From: Candidatus Binatia bacterium
Lineage (GTDB): Bacteria > Desulfobacterota > Binatia > HRBIN30
Direction: 5' to 3'
Assembly: GCA_023150935.1 (NCBI GenBank)
Contig: JAKLJW010000019.1
Location: forward strand, 1 to 64,000
Length of the DNA stretch: 64,000 nucleotides
How positions within the stretch are numbered: the first letter of the stretch is position 1; each line of letters starts with the position of its first letter. Positions 51,421 to 59,263 of this stretch are shown in pieces. A program made the translations under genes and the position numbers. The notes below the pieces were generated by a model, which was not told the origin of the DNA, searched no databases, and worked only from the letters and a program-made list of their open reading frames with translations.

Positions 51421-52932
51421 ATGCAGGCATATGCTCGAGTTCCCGATCAGGACCTGACACTGGCGCAAGCCGGCGCAGCAGGGGAAAACGCATCCCGCTT
51501 CGAGCGGAAGATCACGCCCCTCGGCGAGGTGGCCAAACACGCTCTCGACTTCGTGCTGGTGCTAATCGGGGTCACGCTGCTGCTGCCGGTGTTTGCTGCG
51601 GTTGCGGCGCTGATCAAGCTGGATTCGCGCGGGCCGGTGTTCTTCCGGCAGCGCCGCGCGGGTCGCAACGGCACGTTCTTCCGGATCTACAAGTTCCGCA
51701 CCATGGTCGACGGGGCATACATGATGGGCTCGCGCCTGACGACCAAGCGCGACCCGCGGATCACCCGCGTCGGTCAGTACCTCCGCTGGACCAAGCTCGA
51801 CGAGCTCCCGCAGTTGTTGAACGTCCTGCGCGGGGAGATGAGCCTGATTGGTCCACGACCCGAAGATCCTCACTTCGTCGAGTTCTACACGCCCATGCAG
51901 CGCAACGTCTTGTTGGCGCGACCCGGCCTGGTCGGTCCGAGCCAGATCATGGGCCGCGACGAGACCGAGGACTACCCGGACGGCCTGCGCGACACCGAGC
52001 GCTATTACGTCGAACGCATCTTGCCGGATAAGCTGGAGCGCGACCTGGAGTATGTGCGCACAGGGACATTCTGGGGCGACATATGGTTGTTGTTGCACGG
52101 TTTGTGGGCGACCGTATTCGGCGCGTTCCGACTCGAGTATCTGTGGCGTCGTCGCCGACGCTTCGCCCTGATGGCGGCCGACCTTGTGTTCTGCATGGCG
52201 GCTTACGTCATTGGGCTGCTGATTCGCTTCGACTGGGGGATGCCGGAGGCCGTCTGGACGTGGCAGGCGCTGGCGCTGACGGCGGTGGTGATGCCGCCCA
52301 CACTGGCTTACTTCGGCGCGTATCAGGGTATCCTTTCCTACTTTGGCCTGTGGGACCTGCTGCAGCTTGCCAAGGGCGTTACGGCAGGTGTCGTCGCGGT
52401 CGCGGCCTTTACCTACCTGACCGGCATGCAGCAGCACCCGCGGTCGGTGTTCGTCATCTATTGGGCGGTGATGTTCCTGATGCTCGGCGGTCTGCGCTTC
52501 GTGCTGCGGCTGCGGGCGCGGGGTCGCGTGCGGGCGCACGCGCGTCGGCGCAAGGCGATAGTGGTCGGTGCCGGGACGGGTGGTGAGCATCTGCTGCGCG
52601 CGCTGATCGGCGATCCGGCGGCAGAGTATGACGTAACGGCGTGCATCGACGATTCGCCGGAACGTTGGGGCTCTCGCATTCACGGCGTCAAGGTGCTCGG
52701 TGGGCCTGCCGAACTGCGGCTGGCACTGTCGGCCAACGGAGTTCAGGTCGTCTTCGTTTGTTTGTCGGACATCGATATGCCGGCGGCGCGCGAGATCGCG
52801 GAGATCTGCGCCGATTCGGGTGTGGACTGCCGGTTGTTGCCGGCGCTGAGCGAGCTGTTGAACACGGATAACTTTACGGTCGAACGACCCACGTTGCGCG
52901 CCCCGGGCGGCGAGGCGCGTTGTGAAGCGTAG
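51421..52932 (+). CDS. Polyprenyl glycosylphosphotransferase with inverted domain order
   Basis: A 503-aa protein. The bacterial sugar transferase (PglC/WcaJ-type) domain comes first: hydrophobic segment about 38-60, then FFRQRRAGRNG, YKFRTMVDGA (about 89-98), TKLDELPQLLNVL and MSLIGPRPED (about 140). From about 245 follow several transmembrane helices and a Rossmann domain (AIVVGAGTGGEHLL, about 379) like the N-terminal half of WcaJ or FlaA1/CapD. In normal proteins the order is reversed, with the transferase last. It should start the lipid-linked repeat by moving a sugar-1-phosphate to undecaprenyl phosphate. No CapD catalytic domain is present. Confidence 0.88.
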   Translation: MQAYARVPDQDLTLAQAGAAGENASRFERKITPLGEVAKHALDFVLVLIGVTLLLPVFAAVAALIKLDSRGPVFFRQRRAGRNGTFFRIYKFRTMVDGAYMMGSRLTTKRDPRITRVGQYLRWTKLDELPQLLNVLRGEMSLIGPRPEDPHFVEFYTPMQRNVLLARPGLVGPSQIMGRDETEDYPDGLRDTERYYVERILPDKLERDLEYVRTGTFWGDIWLLLHGLWATVFGAFRLEYLWRRRRRFALMAADLVFCMAAYVIGLLIRFDWGMPEAVWTWQALALTAVVMPPTLAYFGAYQGILSYFGLWDLLQLAKGVTAGVVAVAAFTYLTGMQQHPRSVFVIYWAVMFLMLGGLRFVLRLRARGRVRAHARRRKAIVVGAGTGGEHLLRALIGDPAAEYDVTACIDDSPERWGSRIHGVKVLGGPAELRLALSANGVQVVFVCLSDIDMPAAREIAEICADSGVDCRLLPALSELLNTDNFTVERPTLRAPGGEARCEA

Positions 52933-52975
52933 GCGGCGGCCGGGCGGGAGCGAACGGTTCGTTGAAGGAGGATGC

Positions 52976-53986
52976 ATGCGAGACGATCTCGTGTTGGTGA
53001 CCGGGGGCGCGGGCTACATTGGGTCGCACCTGGTGCGAAAGCTGTTGCGGCAGGGATACCGAGTGCGAGTGCTCGACAAGTTTCTCTATGGCGAGCACGG
53101 GATTTCCGAGCTGCGTGGCGATCCTAACGTCGAGGTGCGCTACGGCGATATCTGCAACATCCGTGACGTCGTTCAGGCGGTCAACGGCGTGCGCGCCGTC
53201 GTTGCCCTGGCGGCTCTGGTTGGCGATGCCGCGTGCGACCTCGATCCGCGCGAGGCGCTGATGACCAACTTCGAGGCGACGCGATGTCTGCTCGAGAGCT
53301 CCCGCGAAGCCGGCGTGCAGCGCCTGGTGTTCGCTTCTTCATGTAGCGTTTACGGCGCCAACGGGAGCGAGTTGCTGCACGAAAACTCGCACCTCAACCC
53401 GGTCTCGCTGTATGCGCGCACGCGTATCATGTCCGAGGAAGTGCTGTTGCACGAGCACGGACCCGTCGAGATCGTGATCCTGCGTCTGTCGACGGTATGC
53501 GGGCTGTCGCCGCGGATGCGGTTCGACCTGATGGTCAACACGATCACGGCGCGGGCTATGGTGGAAGGGAAAGTGCGCATCGTGGGAGCCAACCAGTGGC
53601 GCCCGCACATTCACGTGCAGGATGCCGCCGAAGCCTTCCTGGCTTCGGTCGACGCACCATCGGAGGTGGCGGCCGGGGGCATATTCAATGTCGGGGCCGA
53701 TCACCTGAACTTCACGGTCGGCGAGGTGGCTGCCAAGGTCGTCGAGCAGGTGCCGGGCACGGTCGTCGAGTATTTCGACCGCATCGAAGACCGGCGAAGC
53801 TATCGGGTGTGTTTCGATAACATCCGGGATCGGCTTGGTTTTCAACCGCTGCACACCGTCGATGATGCGATTCGCGAGGTGCGCACCGTGCTCGAAACCG
53901 GTGAGGTCGGCGATTACGGGGACGAGGTGTATCACAACGTCAAGCAGCTGCAGCGTAACAGCCGTCAGCAGACTCTCTCGGCCTGA
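52976..53986 (+). CDS. NAD-dependent sugar epimerase/dehydratase (extended SDR)
   Basis: A 336-aa extended short-chain dehydrogenase. TGGAGYIGSHLVRKLL gives the NAD site; SSCSVYG supplies the catalytic Ser, and the usual YxxxK is YARTRIMSE, in which Arg replaces the catalytic Lys (Y-A-R-T-R). The C-terminal NVGADHLNFTVGEVA block is typical of GalE/RmlB-like enzymes. Lys replaced by Arg is unusual and may change activity. AAGGAG lies 5 nt before ATG 52976. It probably makes a keto- or epimerised sugar nucleotide for the locus. Confidence 0.85.
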   Translation: MRDDLVLVTGGAGYIGSHLVRKLLRQGYRVRVLDKFLYGEHGISELRGDPNVEVRYGDICNIRDVVQAVNGVRAVVALAALVGDAACDLDPREALMTNFEATRCLLESSREAGVQRLVFASSCSVYGANGSELLHENSHLNPVSLYARTRIMSEEVLLHEHGPVEIVILRLSTVCGLSPRMRFDLMVNTITARAMVEGKVRIVGANQWRPHIHVQDAAEAFLASVDAPSEVAAGGIFNVGADHLNFTVGEVAAKVVEQVPGTVVEYFDRIEDRRSYRVCFDNIRDRLGFQPLHTVDDAIREVRTVLETGEVGDYGDEVYHNVKQLQRNSRQQTLSA

Positions 53987-54020
53987 GCCGGGGTACTCCC
54001 CACAGGCGTCGTTCCGTAAC

Positions 54021-55094
54021 ATGAGTGCTTCGCGCACCCTGCGTGTCGGTTTGGTCGGGTGTGGACGGATCGCGCACGTCCACGCTGGTTACTTGCGGCA
54101 GACGCCGCACGTGACCTTCGTGGGCGCGTGCGACACCAACCCCGAAAGCCGTGAGACGTTCACCGCCCGGTGGCAGGTGCCGACCTTTGCCGACATCGAC
54201 GAAATGCTGAGCGCCGCCGCCCCCGACGCGGCGCACGTGGTTACTCCGCCGGCGTCGCATGTGGCGCTGGCGGTCAGACTGCTGGATGCCGGGCTGCACG
54301 TTCTCGTCGAGAAGCCGCTGGCATTGAGCGTGGTGGAAGTCGACCGCATGCTGGCGGCGGCGCAACGCCGGCAACGCGTGCTGACGGCCAATCATAATCG
54401 CTGGTTCGACCCCGTGGTCGCGGCGGCGCGCAACCTGCTCGACTCGGGGCGGTTGGGGGCTCTGGTCGGTGTGGACGTGTTTCAGGGCGCCGCCGCGGGC
54501 GAGGCCGACCCGGCTGCCGGGGCGCATTGGAGCCGAGCCCTGCCGGGCGGAATGCTGTACAACCTCGGTCCCCATCCGACTTATCTGCTGCGTAATTTCG
54601 TCGGCCCGGTACAGGAGATCCAGGTCCTCTCCGATGCCGACAGTGCAGGGCAGCTTCGTGAAGTGCGGGCCCTGGTGCGCGGCGCCGCCGCGGTCGGCTC
54701 CCTGACGATCTCTTTGCAGACTCAGCCGTTCATGAATCGGTTGACGCTGTACGGGACCGCGATGACGGCGGAGGTTAATCTCAACAACATGACGCTGTTG
54801 GTCCGTCGCACTCGCCGCACGCCGAAGCTGGTCGGCAAGGTACTGCCTAATCTCGACGAGGCGACGCAACTGGTGTGGGCGACCGTCGTCAACACGATCG
54901 AATTCCTGCGCGGCAGGCAACGGTACTATCCCGGGATGGGGTTGCACTTCCGTGCCCTGTACGAGGCGTTGGCCGCGGGGGGCGTCCCGCCGGTGAGTGC
55001 AAACGAGGCGCGCGAGGCGGTCTGGCTTATGGAGCAGATCTGGCAACGGGCGGGGGCCAGCGCCGGGGGGCCGGCAACGGAGGTGGCGGCGTGA
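54021..55094 (+). CDS. Gfo/Idh/MocA-family sugar-nucleotide oxidoreductase
   Basis: A 357-aa oxidoreductase with the Rossmann motif VGLVGCGRIAHVHAGYL, the diagnostic EKPLAL block (about 98) and a NHNRWF catalytic region. Similar enzymes in glycan loci make 3-keto, 2-acetamido or uronic sugar derivatives (WlbA-like). It is followed by an SDR gene starting inside its stop (GTGA, 55091-55094). ATG 54021 is the start at the Rossmann motif; a longer frame upstream would lie in the previous gene. Confidence 0.87.
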   Translation: MSASRTLRVGLVGCGRIAHVHAGYLRQTPHVTFVGACDTNPESRETFTARWQVPTFADIDEMLSAAAPDAAHVVTPPASHVALAVRLLDAGLHVLVEKPLALSVVEVDRMLAAAQRRQRVLTANHNRWFDPVVAAARNLLDSGRLGALVGVDVFQGAAAGEADPAAGAHWSRALPGGMLYNLGPHPTYLLRNFVGPVQEIQVLSDADSAGQLREVRALVRGAAAVGSLTISLQTQPFMNRLTLYGTAMTAEVNLNNMTLLVRRTRRTPKLVGKVLPNLDEATQLVWATVVNTIEFLRGRQRYYPGMGLHFRALYEALAAGGVPPVSANEAREAVWLMEQIWQRAGASAGGPATEVAA

Positions 55095-56080
55095 AGGTGC
55101 TCGTGACCGGGGCTACCGGCTTTCTCGGCCGCAGTATCGTCGCCCGCCTGCAGCGGGAGGCCGTCGAGGTGCGTGCCCTGGTGCGGCCGGGCCGGGCAGG
55201 TTTGCCGCCCGACGTGGAACCGTGTCCGGGAGACCTCAAGGACGAGGCGTCGATCGCGACCGCGGTGCAGGGCGTCGATGCGGTCGTGCACGCCGGGGCC
55301 AAGGTGGATACGAGCGGCAAGTGGGAGGAATTTGCCGAGGTTAACATTCGGGGCACGCGACGGGTGATCAGCGCGGCGCGCGCCTCCGGTGTCGGCCGCA
55401 TCGTCCACATCAGCTCGCTGAGCGTTTACGATGTCGATCGTGACGGCGTAACTATTACCGAAGATAGCCCTTACGAGAGTGAAGCCAACGCGCGCGGTCA
55501 CTACAGCCGCTCGAAGCTCGCCGCCGATCGCCTGGCGCTAACCGAGGCCCGTGCCGGTGCGCCGGTCGTGGTGCTGAGGCCGGGTCTCCTCTACGGACCG
55601 GGCAAGCGCCCGCCGCTGGCGCGGCAGAGTTTCGCGGTGAAGGGCTGGAAACTGATCCTGGCGCGGCCGAATTATCCCCTGCCGATGTCCTACGTCGATA
55701 ACACGGCGGATGCGGTCTGGTTGGCGCTGCACTGCCCCGACGCGATCGGGCAAGCCTTCACGATCGTGGACGAGAACATCCGGCAGAACGAATTGGTGTC
55801 GCTGTATCGGGCGGCGTCGGGAGAAGTCTGGCGCCCGGTTTTTCTCCCGGTCGGTACCGTTGCGCTTGCGGCCGGGGTCGCCGAACGCGGCTTACGCCTG
55901 GTGCGGCGCCGATCGCCGGTAACCTACCATCAGGTGCGGCGGGCCACCGACCGCGCCTGGTACGACTGCTCCCGTGCCGAGCAGGTGCTCGGCTGGCGTC
56001 CCGCGGTGCCCGTCCACGAAGGATTGCGCCGCACCTTCGAGTCGATCCGGACGTTGGCCAACGCGCCGGCAGCCGCGTAG
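55091..56080 (+). CDS. NAD-dependent epimerase/dehydratase (extended SDR)
   Basis: A 329-aa SDR. The NAD motif is VTGATGFLGRSIVARL, catalytic Ser lies in ISSLSVYD, and YSRSKLAAD carries the intact YxxxK. The C-terminal part resembles 3-beta-hydroxysteroid dehydrogenase-like and dihydroflavonol-reductase-like SDRs more than GalE. It could reduce or epimerise a nucleotide-sugar, or reduce a keto-acyl group; the next genes encode KAS III and ACP. Coupled to the upstream gene by GTGA overlap. Confidence 0.85.
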   Translation: MKVLVTGATGFLGRSIVARLQREAVEVRALVRPGRAGLPPDVEPCPGDLKDEASIATAVQGVDAVVHAGAKVDTSGKWEEFAEVNIRGTRRVISAARASGVGRIVHISSLSVYDVDRDGVTITEDSPYESEANARGHYSRSKLAADRLALTEARAGAPVVVLRPGLLYGPGKRPPLARQSFAVKGWKLILARPNYPLPMSYVDNTADAVWLALHCPDAIGQAFTIVDENIRQNELVSLYRAASGEVWRPVFLPVGTVALAAGVAERGLRLVRRRSPVTYHQVRRATDRAWYDCSRAEQVLGWRPAVPVHEGLRRTFESIRTLANAPAAA

Positions 56081-56117
56081 CGCCGTTGGCGCCAGCGCGC
56101 GAAGGGAATGATCGCCC

Positions 56118-57074
56118 ATGATCGGGATTCGTGACGTCGCCTGCTATCTCCCCGAGGGCACGTTGCACTCGGCAGACCTCCGCGCCCGACTGGGTTTCAA
56201 GCCGGGGTTTCTCGAAGACAAGGTGGGTGTCGAGATTCGCCGCATCTCGGCGCCGGACGAAAGTACCAGCGACATGGCGGTTCGGGCCTTCGAGCGGCTT
56301 CGGACGCGCTGTCCCGGGGAAGGCTTCGAGGACGTTGGGCTGCTGCTGTTCTGCACGCAGAATCCGGACTTCAAGATCCCCAATACCGCGAGCCTGGTGC
56401 AGCATCGGCTCGGGCTTCCTAAGTCGATGCTGGCCTTCGATATCGCGCTGGCTTGCTCGGGCTACGTGGCGTCGATCGTGACCGCCAAGGCCTTGATGAC
56501 CGAACTCGGGGTCGACAAGGCGCTCGTCTTCACCGCCGACCCGTACAGCAAGATCATCGATCCAGAGGATCGTACGACGGTGGCGTTGTTCGGAGATGCA
56601 GCGACGGTAACGGTGGTGCAGCGCGGCGGCCGCCTGTCGATCTGCAAGAGCGCGTTCGGGAACGACGGCGGCAAGTACGACGCCTTGATAGTTCCGAACA
56701 GCGGTACGGCGAAGATAGACGGTGCCGCCGAGGTACTGCGGCTCGACGGCCGCAGTATCTACGAGCTGCTCAAGACCGAGGCCCCGCCGAACATCCGAGC
56801 CTGCGCGGCGATCAACGGTCTGACGCTCGAGGCAATCGACCTGTTCTTGTTCCATCAGGCGAGTGCGTGGCTCTTGCGGGGATTGCTCGAAGACCTGGGG
56901 CTGCCGGCGGAAAAGGTGCCCACAAACCTGCGGCTCATCGGCAACACGGTCTCGTCGTCGATCCCGTTGCTTCTCGACGAGGTAATGTACGGCGGTGGGC
57001 CGCTGCCCCGGACGATGCTCATGAGCGGGTTCGGAGCCGGCCTGGCATGGGCGTCCGTCGTGTTGCGAAGCTGA
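56118..57074 (+). CDS. 3-oxoacyl-ACP synthase III-like enzyme (KAS III/FabH family)
   Basis: A 318-aa thiolase-fold condensing enzyme. The catalytic triad is complete: Cys113 in ALACSGYV, His246 in LFHQAS and Asn276 in IGNTVSSS. It differs from housekeeping FabH in its surrounding blocks and sits in a glycan locus, so it more likely makes a short beta-keto or hydroxy acyl-ACP for sugar N- or O-acylation, as the KAS III of the Pseudomonas syringae viosamine (flagellin glycan) region does. It is followed by its ACP after 62 bp. Confidence 0.9.
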   Translation: MIGIRDVACYLPEGTLHSADLRARLGFKPGFLEDKVGVEIRRISAPDESTSDMAVRAFERLRTRCPGEGFEDVGLLLFCTQNPDFKIPNTASLVQHRLGLPKSMLAFDIALACSGYVASIVTAKALMTELGVDKALVFTADPYSKIIDPEDRTTVALFGDAATVTVVQRGGRLSICKSAFGNDGGKYDALIVPNSGTAKIDGAAEVLRLDGRSIYELLKTEAPPNIRACAAINGLTLEAIDLFLFHQASAWLLRGLLEDLGLPAEKVPTNLRLIGNTVSSSIPLLLDEVMYGGGPLPRTMLMSGFGAGLAWASVVLRS

Positions 57075-57136
57075 GTCGATGCGGCGGAACCTGGAGCAAT
57101 CGAGCGCCGCGCCGGGCAGTCAGGAGGAATTCGTAA

Positions 57137-57394
57137 ATGGCAAGTGAGATCGAGGTGCGCAATCAACTGCTGACCATTCTGTCGCGGATGTTGGAAACCC
57201 CGCCGCAGTACGCGCCCGGGGCGGACATATTCGAGGACTTCGGCCTCGATTCGCTCGACCAGATCGAGTTCCTGTTCAACGTCGAGGAATCCTTCGGAGT
57301 GAAGATCGCGGACGAGACCTTCGAAGGCGAAGGCCTGCGGGAGTTCGATCGCCTCGTGGCGCATCTCGCCGAAAGGCAGTCCGCCGCGAATTGA
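57137..57394 (+). CDS. Acyl carrier protein
   Basis: An 85-aa acidic four-helix carrier protein with the phosphopantetheine site FGLDSLDQIEF (Ser39). The C-terminal helix has GLREFDRLVAHLAERQ. AGGAGGAA lies 8 nt before ATG 57137. The position between KAS III and the unknown/GNAT genes points to a dedicated acyl group for glycan decoration rather than general fatty acid synthesis; the usual fab neighbours are absent. Confidence 0.92.
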   Translation: MASEIEVRNQLLTILSRMLETPPQYAPGADIFEDFGLDSLDQIEFLFNVEESFGVKIADETFEGEGLREFDRLVAHLAERQSAAN

Positions 57395-57416
57395 CCCGGA
57401 ACCGGTTCGGGACCGC

Positions 57417-58082
57417 ATGATCCACGAAGTCGCCAGCGATCTGCCAAAGCTCGGTGCCCGTGACTATGTGCAGGGCGGCAGCATCTTGAACGCCATCCTC
57501 CGGTTGGCCGACGAAGTCATCGGACCTCGGTGGTTGGAGGGGACGACGATCGCGTCCTTCAAGCTGCAGCGCGAGAGCACGGGTAACGGCCGCTTCAGGC
57601 TGGCAGACGAACCGCTGGACGATCAGGACGGAGCGCACGCGAGCTTCGTTGCCCAGCGCCCGGGGTCGCGCCTCCACGTCTGCTACTACGACGAAGGCCG
57701 GCCAACCCGCCGGGAAGACTACGACGAGGAGTCGTATTACCGCGTCGTGACGGTAGGGGGCGACCTGTGTGGCGAGTTCGTCTTCCCGGGGGGGCGGCCG
57801 CGGGAGCACTTCGTTCGGGCCATGGTAGGAGCGAACAAACGAGTACACGAGAAGGCAGTCGGTTTTGGTGCGCCCCTCAAGCGCATCCAGTTCCTGTATC
57901 TGAAGGGGCTCGACGGCGTGGCCTTGCAACACGCGGATGCCGAGTATGCCGTACGTATCGACAACGTCTCCGTGCAGGAGCGCGATCGTGAGGTCTGGAC
58001 GATCAACCGTATGGCGGTGACCGCGCCGCATGTCCGCACAGAGTTTCGCATTTGTTACCGTGCCGTAAGGGAGGTCGCGTGA
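57417..58082 (+). CDS. Uncharacterised protein in an acyl-modification block
   Basis: A 221-aa soluble protein that I do not recognise. No signal peptide or transmembrane helix. It shows alternating strands (FVAQRPGSRLHVCYYD, EFRICYRAV) and two helices with GGSILNAILRLADEVIG and RAMVGANKRVHEKAV. The mixture could fit a hot-dog-type dehydratase or thioesterase, but I see no clear catalytic motif. It lies 22 bp after the ACP gene, and its stop overlaps the GNAT gene start (GTGA, 58079-58082), so it belongs to the same acyl unit. Confidence 0.7.
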   Translation: MIHEVASDLPKLGARDYVQGGSILNAILRLADEVIGPRWLEGTTIASFKLQRESTGNGRFRLADEPLDDQDGAHASFVAQRPGSRLHVCYYDEGRPTRREDYDEESYYRVVTVGGDLCGEFVFPGGRPREHFVRAMVGANKRVHEKAVGFGAPLKRIQFLYLKGLDGVALQHADAEYAVRIDNVSVQERDREVWTINRMAVTAPHVRTEFRICYRAVREVA

Positions 58083-59260
58083 AGGCGGACGCGACGACCG
58101 CAGCGGTGGCGGTCGCCGGTGGGGAGGTGCCGGCGACCGCTGCCGCCCCGCGGGCCGACCGGGCGTTCGTGTTCGCGCGCGAGCACGGCACGCGGGCGTC
58201 GGAGGTGAACCAGTTCTACAACGGCTTCACGGGCAAGGACCGTTCGCTGGCGGCGCACCGTTGGGAGTTCTTCGCAGGGCCGGGTGGACCGGCGCTGGTG
58301 TGGACGATCACCGAAGCGGTATCGCGGCGGATCGTCGGTCACCATGCCATCGTCCCGACGCCGATGGTGTGCCGCGGCGTCACGGTTCCCGGAGGGCGTA
58401 CGGAAAACACTATTATCGACCCGGCTTTTCGGACCAAGGTGTTCTATCCCGGAATGGAAAAGAGGGCACTGGCCGAGACCCTGGAGTCTTTGCGGGTCGT
58501 ATACACGATACACTCGACCGGACCGGGCCGTTTGCGGGAGCGCCTCGGGTATTCGACGGCGGGTCGATGGGTCGTGTACGTTCCCCGCAGCGGGCCGCTG
58601 TACCTGCGAGCGTTGCTGCGACGCGGTAGCGGGGCGCTGGGCTTGCGGGTGCCCGAGGTGGCGCTCGGCGCCGCCGCTCGCACCGTAGGTGTTGCACAGC
58701 GGCTGAGGCGCGGTCTGCGCGGGCGCTCGGGGGTAATAGTCCAGGAGGTGGAGAACGTCGACGCTCTCGGGGGCGAGTACGAGGCGTTCTGGGCGCGCGC
58801 CCGCGACGGTTACCCGATGACCATCGACCGATCCCCGGCCTTCCTGCGATGGCGGTTTGCCGACAATCCTCACCTGCGCTGCCGGACCTGGACGGTGCGG
58901 CGAGGGGGTCGACTTGCTGCGGTGATCATCGGCCATCGACATGTGCTGGAAGGAGCATCCGCGCTCTACGTCGACGACATCGTCGTGGGAGCATACGGGG
59001 AGGCGGACTTCACTGCCGCCGTTAGTTGCCTGGATACGCTCGATCCGGGGGCGGATTCCGTGGTCCTGACGACTCTCGCCGTGGACACTCCATTGCACCG
59101 GGTCTTGCGCCGGCGCTTTCCGGTGCAGGCGCGGCTGCTCGATCGGTACGGCTCGCGGCTGTTCGACGAGATGCTGGTGCTCGACAAGAGCGACGCGGAT
59201 AACCCGGAGCCCTGGTACGTAACGGCAATCTTTACCGAGGGGATGGATACTTCGCGGTGA
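58079..59260 (+). CDS. GNAT-like acyltransferase
   Basis: A 393-aa protein with an Ala-rich N-terminal segment (about 1-35), then a GNAT-like region: NQFYNGFTGKDRS, RRIVGHHAIVPTPM and IDPAFRTKVFYPGM, which carries the position of the acyl-donor loop. The C-terminal half repeats a similar fold with DSVVLTTLAVD. Probably uses acyl-ACP from the genes just upstream to acylate an amino sugar, by analogy; substrate not shown. GGGAGG is 5 nt before GTG 58079. It ends 3 bp from the convergent flippase, leaving no room for a terminator. Confidence 0.72.
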   Translation: MKADATTAAVAVAGGEVPATAAAPRADRAFVFAREHGTRASEVNQFYNGFTGKDRSLAAHRWEFFAGPGGPALVWTITEAVSRRIVGHHAIVPTPMVCRGVTVPGGRTENTIIDPAFRTKVFYPGMEKRALAETLESLRVVYTIHSTGPGRLRERLGYSTAGRWVVYVPRSGPLYLRALLRRGSGALGLRVPEVALGAAARTVGVAQRLRRGLRGRSGVIVQEVENVDALGGEYEAFWARARDGYPMTIDRSPAFLRWRFADNPHLRCRTWTVRRGGRLAAVIIGHRHVLEGASALYVDDIVVGAYGEADFTAAVSCLDTLDPGADSVVLTTLAVDTPLHRVLRRRFPVQARLLDRYGSRLFDEMLVLDKSDADNPEPWYVTAIFTEGMDTSR

Positions 59261-59263
59261 GCC

